From Chlorobaculum sp. MV4-Y (lineage in GTDB: Bacteria > Bacteroidota > Chlorobiia > Chlorobiales > Chlorobiaceae): a stretch of 64,000 nt of DNA. How positions within the stretch are numbered: position 1 is the first letter of the stretch; each line of letters begins with the position of its first letter. Below, piece by piece: positions 1-10,083 of this stretch. A program made the position numbers and the translations under genes. The notes below the pieces were generated by a model. That model did no database searches. It was not told the origin of the DNA and saw only the letters and a list, made by a program, of their open reading frames with translations. The DNA lies in assembly GCF_025244685.1 (NCBI RefSeq), contig NZ_CP104202.1, positions 2,141,501 through 2,205,500 of the forward strand, read 5' to 3'.

Positions 1-1274
1 CGAGACTTGGTCCGGCAGCCAAGATCGAAGCGATCCTGATTCGAGAATATCTCAAGCGAAAAGTCTCTATTCCCCGCCCATCCATTGGCCAGCAACATAC
101 CGGTGGTTTTACCGAGGTTTTCATCAAGGGCATTCTCGGCCCGATAGTCTATGCCGACGTTGAATCACTCTACCCCTCGATCATGCTCTCGTACGGAGTC
201 TGCCCGAAAACCGATATCCTGAAAGCATTTCCGGCAATCCTCAAGGATCTTCGTGATCTGCGCTTTGCGGCCAAAAAACGCGCACAGGAGGAGAGTGAAG
301 CCGGCAATCGGTCAGTTGCCTACAATTTCGACGCCATGCAGTCGTCGTTCAAGATCATCATCAACGCCATGTACGGTTATCTTGGTTTCAGCAGTGGCAT
401 TTTCAACGATTTCGAAGAGGCTGACCGCGTCACAACCAAAGGTCAGGAAATAGCCAGATCGATGATCAGAGAGTTCGAATTGCGCGGCGCTCAGGTAATC
501 GAGGTCGACACTGATGGTATCTTTCTGGTGCCACCGCCCCATGTAATTTCTGAAGACGATGAGCGCCGTCTTGTCGAGGAAGTTTCTTCAACCATGCCAG
601 CAGGTATCAGAATTTCTTTCGACGGGCGTTTCAGGAAGATGATCTCCTACATGAAAAAGAACTACGTATTGCTCGATTATCACGACAAACTGAAACTGAA
701 AGGATCGGCCTTTGTAAGCCGAAGCGGTGAAAAATTCGGACGTGATTTCATCAGAGAAGGATTTATTCTCCTGCTCAAGGACGACATCCAGGGTCTTCAC
801 GATCTGTACGTCCGGTATCGTGACGATCTTTTAAACCATCGTCTCGACATCACCGATTTTTCAAGAACAGAATCGATGAAAACCTCACTCGATCAGTACG
901 CAGCCGATGTTCGTTCTGGAAAGCGTTCAAAATCAATTACTTACGAAATAGCTCTTCGCCAGGGTCTCGATATTTCAAAAGGCGATCGCATGACCTATTA
1001 CATTGCCGGAACAGGTAATCCCGCGAACTTCGTTGACAAGGGACGACTCGCTGAAGAGTGGAAGAAGGAACAACCTGACGAAAATACCGGTTTCTATCTG
1101 AAACGTCTCGATGAATTCGCTCAGAAGTTTCTGCCGTTTTTCAAGCCACAGGATTTCAGCACGATCTTTTCGGCTGATACCCTGTTTGCCTTTTCTCCCG
1201 AAGGAATCGAGATTATTCGTGAAATTCGTCTTCTCGATGCACAGGATATTTATAGTGACGATACACTTTTTTAG
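1..1274 (+). CDS. Family B DNA polymerase, C-terminal part (5' end outside window)
   Basis: The reading frame is open from base 3, so the start lies outside the window; 423 residues are visible. Three polymerase motifs occur in the right order: motif [10 protein letters not shown] near visible residue 52, motif [13 protein letters not shown], and motif C as DTDG, where most relatives have DTDS. These are the metal and nucleotide binding sites of family B (Pol II/archaeal type) polymerases, so this is the palm and thumb part of a DNA-directed DNA polymerase. The exonuclease domain, if present, is off the window. The next gene on the same strand starts 77 bases downstream. Function is likely repair or bypass synthesis by analogy with bacterial Pol II; that is inference. 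Confidence 0.85.
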   Translation, partial: RLGPAAKIEAILIREYLKRKVSIPRPSIGQQHTGGFTEVFIKGILGPIVYADVESLYPSIMLSYGVCPKTDILKAFPAILKDLRDLRFAAKKRAQEESEAGNRSVAYNFDAMQSSFKIIINAMYGYLGFSSGIFNDFEEADRVTTKGQEIARSMIREFELRGAQVIEVDTDGIFLVPPPHVISEDDERRLVEEVSSTMPAGIRISFDGRFRKMISYMKKNYVLLDYHDKLKLKGSAFVSRSGEKFGRDFIREGFILLLKDDIQGLHDLYVRYRDDLLNHRLDITDFSRTESMKTSLDQYAADVRSGKRSKSITYEIALRQGLDISKGDRMTYYIAGTGNPANFVDKGRLAEEWKKEQPDENTGFYLKRLDEFAQKFLPFFKPQDFSTIFSADTLFAFSPEGIEIIREIRLLDAQDIYSDDTLF

Positions 1275-1351
1275 AATTCCTTATTTTTAAACTTTTTATG
1301 CAATAAAAAATTATATAATCAAATCTTGTCAACCATTATCCTTAATATTTT

Positions 1352-2574
1352 ATGATAGACGACAAAATACTTACGATTACCGATGATGTCTCCTGGATTG
1401 GCGTGCTCGATCCGGGTCTTATCACCTTCGATATCGTCATGGAAACCAAATACGGCACCACTTACAATTCTTACTTCATCAACGCCGAGAAAAAAACGGT
1501 TGTTGAGACGACCAAGGTTAAGTTCTGGCCGACCTATCTCGAAAAACTGACGAAAGTGGTCAATCCTGAAGAGATCGAATACATCATCGTCGATCACACC
1601 GAGCCCGACCACTCGGGTAACGTGCACAACTTGCTCTCTGTTGCCCCAAACGCCACTGTGGTGGGCAGCGGCAACGCCATCAAGTTCCTGCGTGACCAGA
1701 CCGGCCACGACTTCAAGCATCTTGTAGTCAAGCATGGCGACAAACTCGATCTCGGCAACAAAACGATCCACTTCATTGGTGCACCAAACCTGCACTGGCC
1801 TGACACGATCTACTCCTGGCTTGAAGAGGATCGGGTACTCTTTACCTGCGACTCCTTCGGCTGCCATTACTGCAACGAAGCGATGTATGACGACCTCTGC
1901 GGTGATTTCGACGACGCTTTCAAATACTACTTTGACGCAATACTGAGGCCATTCAGCAAATACATGCTTCAGGCGATTGAAAAAATACGTCCACTCGACA
2001 TCGGTGTCATTTGTCCTGGTCACGGACCAATCCTGAGATCCGACTGGAAAAAATATGTCGATCTTTCACAGCGTTATTCGCAGGCAGCCATCGCGATGCC
2101 AAACGAAAAAGTATTCTCATCGCATACGTCTCCGCATACGAAAACACCTCTGTGCTGGCGCAAAAGATCGCCGAAGGTTTGCGGTCAGCGTGTGACTTCA
2201 ATGTCGATGTGTGTGACATCGAGAACATATCGGCAGAGAAACTCGAAGAGAAGATCGCACACTCGATGGGAATCATTATCGGTTCTCCTACTATCAACCA
2301 GAACATCGTTCACCAGATCTATAGCATCTTTGCCGTGCTCAATCCGTTGCGCGACCGTGGCAAACTCACCGCAGCGTTCGGCTCATACGGCTGGAGCGGT
2401 GAAGGAGTGAAAATCATCGAGAACAATCTGGCCAACCTCAAGCTCAAGGTGTTCGACCAGAACGTGATGATCAAGTTCCAGCCTCACGAGCCTGAATTCG
2501 AGCAGTGCAGGGCATTCGGAAAGGCATTTGCTGAAAAAATGATCGAGATGTATAATCTTACCTGTAATATCTAA
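1352..2574 (+). CDS. Flavodiiron protein (rubredoxin:O2/NO oxidoreductase type), interrupted by a frameshift
   Basis: The N-terminal half is a metallo-beta-lactamase-like diiron domain with the ligand motif HTEPDHSG near residue 80, a later CDSFGCH segment and CPGHGP. The C-terminal half is a flavodoxin domain ([12 protein letters not shown], then GSPTINQ and FGSYGWSG) that binds FMN. Together they form the soluble FprA/Roo family, which reduces O2 or NO to protect anaerobes. The two halves are in different frames: the first runs to 2410 and the second covers about 2011-2574. The switch falls at a run of five A at 2106-2110, and one extra A would restore an uninterrupted protein of about 407 residues, the usual length. 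Either a sequence error or a recent mutation. A strong terminator follows. Confidence 0.85.
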
Positions 2575-2606
2575 GATATTATTATATATTATCTTAGAAT
2601 AATTTT

Positions 2607-2639
2607 GGAACGCTGTCGAACAAACAGCGTTCCTTTTTT
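2607..2639 (+). terminator. Rho-independent terminator after the flavodiiron gene
   Basis: A perfect 10-bp stem, GGAACGCTGT (2607-2616) and ACAGCGTTCC (2624-2633), with a 7-base loop, is followed by six T. There is no T run on the minus-strand side, so it serves the plus-strand transcript only. The T run reaches into the stop codon of the convergent dciA-like gene. Confidence 0.9.
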
Positions 2640-2931
2640 ACTTGAAGATGATCGTTCTGATCATTTGATAACCGATTGCTTTGTTGAGGCGTGCTACAAT
2701 GTCTCTTTTCCGGAAATTGAGTTCCATCCGCCACGATGGATTTCTGACCTTCACGTACAAATCGCCCTCTTTCATCTTTTCAACCGTGGTCACCCGCGCG
2801 ATTGCTTCTCCGACAACACCGTCCCATAACTGAAGTGTTTTATACTCTTCGTATGCTTCGGTCATGCCTATTTTTCTGCAAACATCCGACATGAGTGAAC
2901 CAAGCACTCTGGGTGATTTCTTTTTTGTCAT
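2638..2931 (-). CDS. DUF721/DciA-like protein (probable replicative helicase loader or helper)
   Basis: A 97-residue basic protein with a typical DUF721 core: a predicted helical N-terminus (LGSLMSDVCRKIGM), then LWDGVVGEAIARVT and a beta-strand-rich KEGDLYVKVRNPSWRMEL segment. Members of this family (DciA) interact with and help load the replicative helicase DnaB in bacteria lacking DnaC/DnaI. The ATG overlaps the recF stop codon (ATGA at 2928-2931), so it is the last gene of a dnaA-dnaN-recF-dciA block beside the origin. The context supports a replication role; the loader function is inferred from the family. Confidence 0.75.
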   Translation of the reverse strand: MTKKKSPRVLGSLMSDVCRKIGMTEAYEEYKTLQLWDGVVGEAIARVTTVEKMKEGDLYVKVRNPSWRMELNFRKRDIVARLNKAIGYQMIRTIIFK

Positions 2932-4040
2932 CGCTCCTTGCTTGACATGTGCCTGTAGTCATCGATTGAAAAGGCTGTAATCCCGTTTCCATCCCTTTTT
3001 TCCGTCGATGTGATAATGACCTGTCCTTTCGATGAGAGCGTGTCGAGCATAAGTGCCGACACCTTTGCGTCCAGTTCACTAAACAGATCATCGAGCAGCG
3101 TTACCGGCATCTCTTCAGAGTGCTCATGCAAGTATGCATGCAGGGTCATCTTCATCGCCACGAGAAAAGCCCTCTGCTGCCCCTGAGAGGCGTATTTTCG
3201 TATCTCCCGGCCATTGAGATGCAAAAGCAGGTCATCGCGGTGCGGGCCTGCCAGCGTTTGCCTTCTAAGCAACTCCTGCCGTTTCAATGAGCGATAACGA
3301 GCGCTGAAAAGCACCTGCATCTGTGCTTTTGGAACCTCTCTTTCATCGTGGTGAAGCGAGGATTGATAGGCTATTTCGCTCTTCGTTCCTTCGGGATGCC
3401 AGCGATACACGTCGTCGAGCATCTTATTGAAACTGCTGATAAATCGCTCTCTCGCCTTTACGATCTCAACGGCATGATCGACGAGCTGATCGGTCAGCAC
3501 CTCCAGAGCTGTTTCAACGGTTGCTGGATCGTTATAGGACGCCAGTAAGGCGTTGCGTTGCTGAAGCACTCTGCGGTACTGCATGAGGTCTGACAGGTAC
3601 TTCCGGTCATACTGGCAGATAGCAGTGTCGATGAAGCGGCGCCTTTCGGCTGGACCACCCGTGATGATGACCAGTTCCCGTGGTGTGAAAGTCACGCACG
3701 GGATAAGGCCGATATGTTTCGAAAAGGTCTGAAGCTCCTGATCATTGACCAGAATCCGCTTCTCTTTTTGCGGCGTATAGGCTACCACAACCTTGGTTTC
3801 ACCACCCTGATCGCTTTCAAAAGAGGAGCGTATGGTGAACATCTCCTCCCCGAACATCAGGCAATCCCTGTCGCTGTTTCCACTGAATCCTCTGGTCAGC
3901 GCGCAATAGTGGATCGCCTCAAGAATGGTTGTTTTGCCCGAGCCGTTACTGCCGTGAATATCGGTGATGTGCAGACCCGGTTGGAACTCCAGAAGCCGGT
4001 GGTTCCTGAAATTCTCAATAATGATGGACTTGAGCCGCAA
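2928..4040 (-). CDS. recF: DNA replication and repair protein RecF
   Basis: A 370-residue SMC-like ATPase. The Walker A motif GSNGSGKTT is at about residues 30-38, just after the conserved IIIENFRNHR start. The ABC signature region (SQGQQR) lies near residue 286 and the Walker B VTLLDDLFSELD near residue 315. RecF binds gapped DNA and helps load RecA with RecO and RecR. The first codon is TTG (4038-4040), 11 bases after the dnaN stop; no ATG gives a better alignment with the family start. It lies in the usual dnaA-dnaN-recF order. Confidence 0.95.
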   Translation of the reverse strand: MRLKSIIIENFRNHRLLEFQPGLHITDIHGSNGSGKTTILEAIHYCALTRGFSGNSDRDCLMFGEEMFTIRSSFESDQGGETKVVVAYTPQKEKRILVNDQELQTFSKHIGLIPCVTFTPRELVIITGGPAERRRFIDTAICQYDRKYLSDLMQYRRVLQQRNALLASYNDPATVETALEVLTDQLVDHAVEIVKARERFISSFNKMLDDVYRWHPEGTKSEIAYQSSLHHDEREVPKAQMQVLFSARYRSLKRQELLRRQTLAGPHRDDLLLHLNGREIRKYASQGQQRAFLVAMKMTLHAYLHEHSEEMPVTLLDDLFSELDAKVSALMLDTLSSKGQVIITSTEKRDGNGITAFSIDDYRHMSSKER

Positions 4041-4051
4041 ATCACTTCAAT

Positions 4052-5176
4052 TCAGTTATTGATTCTGACCGGCATGACCAGAATCATGAGATCTTCCGGT
4101 TTCTCAGAGCTTTTCGGTTTGAACAGCACCGCGGTTTTCGGTGAATTCATCTCGATTAGAACCTCGTCGGTATCAATGTGTGAAAGCGCTGCCTCGACAA
4201 ACTTCGTGTTGAAGCCGATGGTGATCTCCTCTCCGGTAAACGAACAGGCTAGCTCTTCCTGGGCAGACTCTCCTTCGCTGGCGTTTTCAGCCATCACCTT
4301 GATCTGTGAATCCTGTGCGCTGATCTTCAGGTCGCCGATGCTTGAAAACCGTCCAACCCTTTTGACCGAATCGTGCAACAGCGACCGGTCCGTGACGAGC
4401 TGCTTGTCGTTTTCAACCGGTATTACCGCCTCGTAATTGGGATACGGCTCGACAATGAGCGCTGACTCCAATTCCATGGTAGCAGTTTTGAACTTGACAT
4501 TCCGGCGCTCCGAGTCGATCGTCATCTTCACCTCTTCGTTTGTCAGCATTCTCTGAATGATTGACAGTACCCTTGCCGGCACAACGATCTTCTGCTTTTC
4601 AGCTACTGCCACCGCCGCCTTCTTCCGGCAGCGAACAAGCCGATGGCCGTCGGTCGATACGGCGGTGATGTGCTCTTCATCGAACTCGAACAAAACACCC
4701 ATCATTGCCGGGCGCATCCCATCGACGCTGCACGCAAAGAGCGTCTTGTGGATCATGTCCTGCAACTCGTTGGGCTGAAGCTCAATCGAGAGATCGAAAT
4801 TCCGCTCCTGACTTTCCGGTTTGGTGGTGAAGGTGCACGGAATGCGATAACGACCCTTGTCAGTGGCAATATGAATGGTGCCAAGTTCACCGATCGACTG
4901 ACGTTCGATGTCGAATGTAACATCAGTTTCGTACATGCTGCGCAGAAAATCCTGCAAGGTTCTGGCGCGAATGGCGATGTTACCCTTGTCGGTCGAAGCC
5001 ACATCACAGTTCGTGGTGATCGACAGCTCACCGTCAGTAGCGTACATGGTGAGCATCCCGTTTTCAAGGGTCATGTTGATATTGTCGAAACGGGCATCCA
5101 GTGACTTGGCTGGCACAGCAAGAATAACCTTGTTAGCAGCTTCCTGTAGTCGTTTGATGGTCGTATTGAATTTCAT
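4052..5176 (-). CDS. dnaN: DNA polymerase III beta subunit (sliding clamp)
   Basis: A 374-residue protein of normal length for the three-domain beta clamp, starting MKFNTTIKRLQEAANKV and ending with the conserved LVMPVRIN segment that forms part of the hydrophobic cleft binding polymerase and other partners. Two clamps form a ring that tethers Pol III to DNA. It is separated from dnaA upstream by a 273-base gap containing DnaA boxes and from recF downstream by 11 bases, so dnaN-recF-dciA are probably co-transcribed. Confidence 0.97.
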   Translation of the reverse strand: MKFNTTIKRLQEAANKVILAVPAKSLDARFDNINMTLENGMLTMYATDGELSITTNCDVASTDKGNIAIRARTLQDFLRSMYETDVTFDIERQSIGELGTIHIATDKGRYRIPCTFTTKPESQERNFDLSIELQPNELQDMIHKTLFACSVDGMRPAMMGVLFEFDEEHITAVSTDGHRLVRCRKKAAVAVAEKQKIVVPARVLSIIQRMLTNEEVKMTIDSERRNVKFKTATMELESALIVEPYPNYEAVIPVENDKQLVTDRSLLHDSVKRVGRFSSIGDLKISAQDSQIKVMAENASEGESAQEELACSFTGEEITIGFNTKFVEAALSHIDTDEVLIEMNSPKTAVLFKPKSSEKPEDLMILVMPVRINN

Positions 5177-5449
5177 CTTCTTACAATCTTTATTCTTTTA
5201 TATGAAAGATTTGTTGTTGTTGTTGAGTTTGTGGAAATCTTGACAGAGGAGCAAAGAGACTTATTAAAATATTATTCTATAATGTCTTATGTTCTTAATT
5301 TCTCTTCTGACTTCTGTGGACAGGATGTGTGTTTCCTTGCACAGGGCGGTTGATGGTTTGTTGGTGATTTCATGCCGTAACGCCGCAGTGTTGATAACTC
5401 CCCTGAAATCAAGATTGCGCCAACAGGTTTTGAACAGGTTATACACAGG
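5177..5449. other. dnaA-dnaN intergenic region with DnaA boxes (possible second part of oriC)
   Basis: This 273-base gap holds no convincing gene. It contains a perfect DnaA box TTATACACA at 5439-5447, next to the dnaA stop codon, a near match TTATCAACA on the minus strand (5389-5397) and CTGTCCACA on the minus strand (5315-5323, one mismatch to TTGTCCACA). An AT-rich stretch at about 5250-5300 could unwind. The promoter of dnaN-recF-dciA presumably lies here as well. Origin function is inferred from box density and position. Confidence 0.55.
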
Positions 5450-6931
5450 CTACATCGACATAATTTCAATTCTTTTTCTCAGCTCCTCGATTTTCTTTCG
5501 TTCTTCGCTGGAGGATCCGATTTTCTTCTCGATGGTGTTCAGGGCGTGGATGACTGTTGAGTGATCGCGTCCGCCGAAGTGGAGGCCGATGGTCTTGAGC
5601 GAGGAGTTGGTCATATCCTTCGACAGGTACATGGCAATCTGGCGTCCGACAGCGATCTCCTTTTTTTTCGATTTGCCTTTCAGGTCGTTCGAGGTAATCG
5701 AAAAATAGGAGCAGACCGCTTTTTCGATGGTCTCGAGAGTCAATTGCTTAGTGTTGTACCGGATGATGTCCTTGAGCGTCGATTTTGTGAACTGAAGGTC
5801 GATCTCCTGGTTGTCGAGCGAGTGGGCCGCCAGCAGCTTGACGATGCACCCTTCGAGTTCCCTGACGTTGTTGGTGACGTTGGTTGCGATAAACTCGATA
5901 ACTGCCGGATCAAGATTTACGCCGCTCTGCTTGAGCTTGCTCTGGATGATCGCCTTGCGGGTCTCGTAATCCGGGGCCTGGATGTCGGTGGAGAGGCCCC
6001 AGTTGAAACGGGAAATGAGACGGTCTTCGATTCCCTTGATCTCCTTGATCGGTCGGTCTGCTGAAAGGATGATTTGCTTGTTGGACTGATGCAGGGTATT
6101 GAAAATGTGGAATATCTCCTCCTGGGTCTTTTCCTTGCCCGCGAAAAACTGGATGTCGTCGATAATCAGGACGTCGATATTCCGGTAGAAGGCCGAAAAC
6201 TCCTGGATTTTACCGTTCTGGATTGCGTTGACGAAATCGATGGCGAACTTTTCGCTTGATACGTACAGCACGGCGTCAGTGATGCGGTTTTCAAGCACCG
6301 AGTTGCCAATAGCCTGCATCATGTGGGTCTTGCCGAGACCCACACCGCCGTAAATGACTAGCGGGTTGAAGGCATTCTGTCCCGGGTTCTGGGCGATCGA
6401 TTTGGACGCGGCAAATGCCAGAGAGTTGCAATCTCCGCGGATGAGCGTTGAAAAGGTGTATTTTGGATTGAGGTTGCTTTCGAATCTGGCTCGCCCCATT
6501 TCAAATCGTTCACGGCCAGATGACACCTTCTCTGCGGCACCTTCCGGACGTTCCGCCCTTTCTGCAGGCGCAGCATCATTCTGATGGGGCAATTCGATGG
6601 TCACTGGCTGACCTTGCGATTTGTCCATCACAATGGAGTACATCAGCTTCGCTTCCGGCCCGATCACCTGGCGGAGCGCCTGCTTGACGTGCACCGAGTA
6701 GTTTTCTTCGATCCACTCGTAGAAAAACTGGCTCGGCACCTCGATGGTCAGTTCGCTTCCGGAAAACGAGAGGGGCTTGATCGGCAGGAACCAGGTTTTG
6801 AAGGCCAGGCTGTTGATGTTCTCCTCGATCAGGCCGAGACACGCGCTCCACACCTTTTCCGCGAATGGCTTGCCATGCGTCGGGGTTATTTTCAGTTGTC
6901 CTGGAGCTTCTTTCTGGATCGTATCGGGCAT
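5450..6931 (-). CDS. dnaA: Chromosomal replication initiator protein DnaA
   Basis: A 493-residue protein with all four DnaA domains: an N-terminal DnaB/DiaA-interaction domain, a variable linker (about residues 110-165), the AAA+ ATPase with Walker [13 protein letters not shown] and Walker [11 protein letters not shown], and a C-terminal helix-turn-helix with the DnaA signature [11 protein letters not shown] near residue 460. It binds DnaA boxes and opens the origin. The start ATG at 6929-6931 begins [10 protein letters not shown]. It is divergent from rpmH across a 404-base region with several DnaA boxes, so it is probably autoregulated. Confidence 0.98.
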   Translation of the reverse strand: MPDTIQKEAPGQLKITPTHGKPFAEKVWSACLGLIEENINSLAFKTWFLPIKPLSFSGSELTIEVPSQFFYEWIEENYSVHVKQALRQVIGPEAKLMYSIVMDKSQGQPVTIELPHQNDAAPAERAERPEGAAEKVSSGRERFEMGRARFESNLNPKYTFSTLIRGDCNSLAFAASKSIAQNPGQNAFNPLVIYGGVGLGKTHMMQAIGNSVLENRITDAVLYVSSEKFAIDFVNAIQNGKIQEFSAFYRNIDVLIIDDIQFFAGKEKTQEEIFHIFNTLHQSNKQIILSADRPIKEIKGIEDRLISRFNWGLSTDIQAPDYETRKAIIQSKLKQSGVNLDPAVIEFIATNVTNNVRELEGCIVKLLAAHSLDNQEIDLQFTKSTLKDIIRYNTKQLTLETIEKAVCSYFSITSNDLKGKSKKKEIAVGRQIAMYLSKDMTNSSLKTIGLHFGGRDHSTVIHALNTIEKKIGSSSEERKKIEELRKRIEIMSM

Positions 6932-7335
6932 GTGAGTTGAGCGGGAGAGTCGCTGTTTTGGTGATTCATCAACATTTTCTGTTTACAAGGTACTGTTTTC
7001 AGTGGACAAAAAACAATCCCGCCACCGATTTTGCCTGCAGATCAAAAGTGGTTCATAAACCGATTTTTCAACATCGTATCTCTTTTTTTTATTTAGTTAT
7101 TGATTGTGTACGGAAAAGTTGTCCACATGTGTTGATGGCTTGACGTGGCGCTGCTTGTGGTGTTTTGGTGGGTGGGAATATTTTTATCCACAAGTTATCC
7201 ACAGTGTGGAAATCTGCTTGAAGTAGGGTTGTTGACAAGTGTTTGGGTGTTAAGTTTTCTTGTTTATCAATGAGTAAAATGATACATTAAACGTCCTGTA
7301 TTTTTAATCAATCATTTGAGAGGAGTTTTGAGGAG
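6932..7335. other. Putative chromosomal origin of replication (oriC) between dnaA and rpmH
   Basis: Two perfect DnaA boxes TTATCCACA lie in tandem at 7184-7192 and 7195-7203. TTGTCCACA is at 7119-7127 and its one-mismatch inverse (TTGTCCACT on the minus strand) at 7001-7009. T-rich tracts at about 7074-7101 and an AT-rich stretch at about 7255-7315 are candidates for the unwinding element. The region is flanked by dnaA and by rpmH-rnpA, the most common bacterial origin context. It must also carry the divergent promoters of dnaA and rpmH. Origin activity is inferred. Confidence 0.8.
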
Positions 7336-7497
7336 ATGAAAAGGACTTTTCAGCCGAGCAACAGGAAAAGGCGCAACAAGCATGGCTTCAGGCAGAGAAT
7401 GGCTACCAAGAACGGACGCAAGGTTTTGTCTGCCCGTCGCGCCAAGGGCCGTCACTCCCTGAGTGTCAGCAGCTCGATGGGTTCGTCGAAACGGTAA
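7336..7497 (+). CDS. rpmH: 50S ribosomal protein L34
   Basis: A 53-residue, very basic protein starting [19 protein letters not shown], the near-universal L34 N-terminus, with [19 protein letters not shown] following. It is slightly longer than the usual 44-47 residues because of a serine-rich tail ([11 protein letters not shown]). GAGGAG sits just before the ATG. It is the first gene of the rpmH-rnpA-yidD-yidC series, transcribed away from the origin. Confidence 0.97.
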   Translation: MKRTFQPSNRKRRNKHGFRQRMATKNGRKVLSARRAKGRHSLSVSSSMGSSKR

Positions 7498-7518
7498 CGT
7501 ACAGGCCGGAAGGGAGCC

Positions 7519-7998
7519 ATGCTTCGACTTCCGGACTGTTCTGCGTGCATGAACGGCATGCTTTCGGAAAAACGCTCAAATGCCCTGCCAAAAGCCGAAA
7601 TAGTCCGGGGAAAAAGCACCATTTCCCGTCTTTTCAACAAGGGCGCCCGTTTAAAGGGAGGTTCGCTCCTGCTGATCTACTCTTTTACGCAACTGGTCGA
7701 TCAGGCCCCTGGAATACCGGTCAGAGTGCTGTTCACGGTTGGCAAAAAGCTTGCCCCGAGAGCTGTTGACCGCAACAGGATCAAACGCCTGATGCGTGAG
7801 GCTTACCGGCTCGAAAAAAATATTTTGACCAGAGCACTTGCTTCTGGAGCCGGGAAAGTTGATTATCAGGTGATATTGGCGTTTTTATACCGGGGCCGTG
7901 CCGATGCTATTCCGGCGCTGGAGAGGTTTCAGGCTGAAATACGGCACATGCTAAAAAAATCTTCTATCGAACAGGCTGCCGCAGGCGCAGGAGGGTGA
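7519..7998 (+). CDS. rnpA: Ribonuclease P protein component
   Basis: The RNase P protein signature [13 protein letters not shown] lies near residue 93, preceded by the [11 protein letters not shown] segment. The protein helps the RNase P RNA bind and trim 5' leaders of pre-tRNAs. The ATG at 7519 is preceded by GGAAGG at good spacing, giving 159 residues; starting at Met11 or Met14 would match the usual family N-terminus (LPKAEIVRG) more tightly. It follows rpmH by 21 bases, and its stop overlaps the GTG start of yidD (GTGA). Confidence 0.93.
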   Translation: MLRLPDCSACMNGMLSEKRSNALPKAEIVRGKSTISRLFNKGARLKGGSLLLIYSFTQLVDQAPGIPVRVLFTVGKKLAPRAVDRNRIKRLMREAYRLEKNILTRALASGAGKVDYQVILAFLYRGRADAIPALERFQAEIRHMLKKSSIEQAAAGAGG

Positions 7999-8414
7999 CA
8001 GGGTTGAATAATACGGGCAATCAACGGAATAACGGGACGGAACACAGCGACAGCACCCCTGGTCAACTGCTGAACTTCGTGCCGATTTTCCTGATAAAGT
8101 TTTACCAGACGTTCATATCACCGCTTCTCGGGCCGTCCTGCAAGTACCACCCCACCTGTTCCAACTACGCCATCGATGCATTCCGTCAGCACAACCTTTT
8201 CTATGCTACATGGCTGACCGTCTGGCGGGTGTTGCGGTGCAATCCGTTTTCAAAAGGCGGCTACGATCCCGTCCCGCCGAAAAAAAGAGATCTGAAGGTA
8301 ATTCAAACGAGTCGAAGTAATGGACAGAAATTCGGTGATAGGGTTTGCCCTGATTGCTGCGATCATGATCGTGTGGCTACAGTTCATGAAGCCGGAGCAG
8401 AAACTGGAACTTGA
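7995..8414 (+). CDS. yidD: Membrane protein insertion efficiency factor YidD (3' end probably frameshifted)
   Basis: The core is typical Yid[33 protein letters not shown], then [20 protein letters not shown], with the conserved cysteines. YidD assists YidC-dependent membrane insertion. The start is GTG at 7995, overlapping the rnpA stop. The family normally ends soon after GGYDPVP, but this frame continues another 45 residues and overlaps yidC by 95 bases. A run of seven A at 8280-8286 lies right after PVP; one more A would end the protein at TAA 8318-8320, giving a tidy TAATG overlap with yidC. The tail as read is therefore probably wrong. Confidence 0.85.
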   Translation: MTGLNNTGNQRNNGTEHSDSTPGQLLNFVPIFLIKFYQTFISPLLGPSCKYHPTCSNYAIDAFRQHNLFYATWLTVWRVLRCNPFSKGGYDPVPPKKRDLKVIQTSRSNGQKFGDRVCPDCCDHDRVATVHEAGAETGT

Positions 8415-10077
8415 AAAGGCGGCGACTCCACGAGAGGCGGTTCAGAAACCCTCTGCAAATGGCGCTCCGGTGGCTTCTGCTCCAGAAACCTCAATGGAGA
8501 GTCTTGGCGCTTTCGCCCAAGCCTCGATGGGCAACGAGCAGACCATCACCGTTAACAGCGATCTGTTCACGGCTGTGCTCTCTTCAAAAGGCGCCACACT
8601 TAAGTCGCTTGTGCTCAAAAAGCATCTCGCTGTGAATGGCAAGCCATTCAACCTGGTGTCTTCGAAAGACAAGGGTGCGCTTTCCATGCTCTTTCTGAGC
8701 AATGACGGCAAGCGAATCGATACCCGTGACCTCTATTTCAGAAGTCTTGACACCAAAACCTCGGAAACGGTAACCGGCCAAAAGAAGCTCTCGGTCAGCT
8801 ATGTGCTCGATGTGGATGCAAATCGCAGCATTCAGGTGACCTATACCTTTACCGGAGACAGCTATGTGGTTGATTACGATCTCAAGCTCAACGGTTTTGG
8901 TTCTACCATCGCAGGCAACGAGTATCAGCTCAATTGGGATGGCGGCCTGGTATACTCCGAAAAAGATAAGGTTGACGAGTCACACAATGCTCTCGCCAGC
9001 GCCTACCTCGGTGGCGGTCTGCTCAAGCTCGACGCCAGTGACGCCAAGAAGTCCTATCAGGAGGAGGAGTCGGGCAAGGCCGAGTGGGTTGCCGTCAGGA
9101 ACAAATATTTCGTTGCGGCACTCATCCCGCAGAGGACAACCGAAGGAGTTTACCTGCAAGGGAAGAAGATGGCCGGAAGCGAGTTTGAGAACTATGTGAC
9201 TGCTCTGAAGATGAGGTTTCCGGCAGGTCAGAACCTCGTCGATGACCATTACCGGCTCTATGTCGGGCCTCTCGACTACAACACGGTGAAGTCCCTGCAC
9301 GTAGGGCTTGAAAAAATCATGGATTTTGGCTGGGACTGGCTGACTCGCCCCTTCGCCGAGTATCTCATCCTGCCGATCTTCAACTGGATGAACAAGGTTG
9401 TGACCAACTACGGTCTCATCATCATCATCTTCGCCTTCCTGATCAAGCTGGTCACCTGGCCACTGTCGCTCGCTTCGACCAAGTCGATGAAGAAGATGTC
9501 GGCTTTGCAGCCGATGATGCAAGAGCTTCAGGACAAATACAAGGACAATCCTGCCAAGCTGCAAAGCGAGCTCGGTCGTATCTACAAGGAGGCCGGTGTC
9601 AATCCGCTCGGCGGCTGCCTGCCAACCCTGATCCAGATGCCGCTGCTCTTTGCGATGTTCTATGTGTTCCGCTCGTCGATCCAGCTTCGCCAGCACGGTT
9701 TCCTCTGGGTAAAGGATCTTTCCGTGCCGGACTCGGTGTACAATTTCGGTTTCGCCCTGCCGCTTTACGGCGATCACATTGCCATCATGCCAATTCTGAT
9801 GGCTGTGACCGTTTTCTTCCAGCAGAAGATTACTCCGACCGCCCAGTCCAACGAGCAGATGAAGATCATGATGTGGATGTTCCCGGCCATGATGCTTCTG
9901 TTCTTCAACAACATGCCGGCGGGTCTCGCTCTGTACTATCTGATGTTCAACATCTTCAGCATCGCGCAGCAGGTCTACATGAACGCCACCGTCACCGAAG
10001 AGGACAAAGCCGCTGCTGCCATGCAGGTTGCCGCGGCCATGAAACCGGCTCCGAAAAAGGGAGGAAAGAAAAAGTAA
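8320..10077 (+). CDS. yidC: Membrane protein insertase YidC
   Basis: A 585-residue protein: an N-terminal membrane anchor ([19 protein letters not shown]), a large periplasmic beta-sandwich domain to about residue 335, then the conserved insertase core of five membrane segments starting at about residue 360 ([22 protein letters not shown]). The hydrophilic-groove arginine family segment and the [20 protein letters not shown] motif are present. It inserts membrane proteins with or without SecYEG, including Fo subunit c in other bacteria. The C-terminus is lysine-rich ([11 protein letters not shown]), a feature linked to ribosome contact. Confidence 0.97.
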   Translation: MDRNSVIGFALIAAIMIVWLQFMKPEQKLELEKAATPREAVQKPSANGAPVASAPETSMESLGAFAQASMGNEQTITVNSDLFTAVLSSKGATLKSLVLKKHLAVNGKPFNLVSSKDKGALSMLFLSNDGKRIDTRDLYFRSLDTKTSETVTGQKKLSVSYVLDVDANRSIQVTYTFTGDSYVVDYDLKLNGFGSTIAGNEYQLNWDGGLVYSEKDKVDESHNALASAYLGGGLLKLDASDAKKSYQEEESGKAEWVAVRNKYFVAALIPQRTTEGVYLQGKKMAGSEFENYVTALKMRFPAGQNLVDDHYRLYVGPLDYNTVKSLHVGLEKIMDFGWDWLTRPFAEYLILPIFNWMNKVVTNYGLIIIIFAFLIKLVTWPLSLASTKSMKKMSALQPMMQELQDKYKDNPAKLQSELGRIYKEAGVNPLGGCLPTLIQMPLLFAMFYVFRSSIQLRQHGFLWVKDLSVPDSVYNFGFALPLYGDHIAIMPILMAVTVFFQQKITPTAQSNEQMKIMMWMFPAMMLLFFNNMPAGLALYYLMFNIFSIAQQVYMNATVTEEDKAAAAMQVAAAMKPAPKKGGKKK

Positions 10078-10083
10078 CCCACC

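Noticed and set aside
5264-5469. Short minus-strand frames (60 codons) between dnaA and dnaN
   Set aside because: They cover DnaA boxes and have no ribosome site or family similarity.
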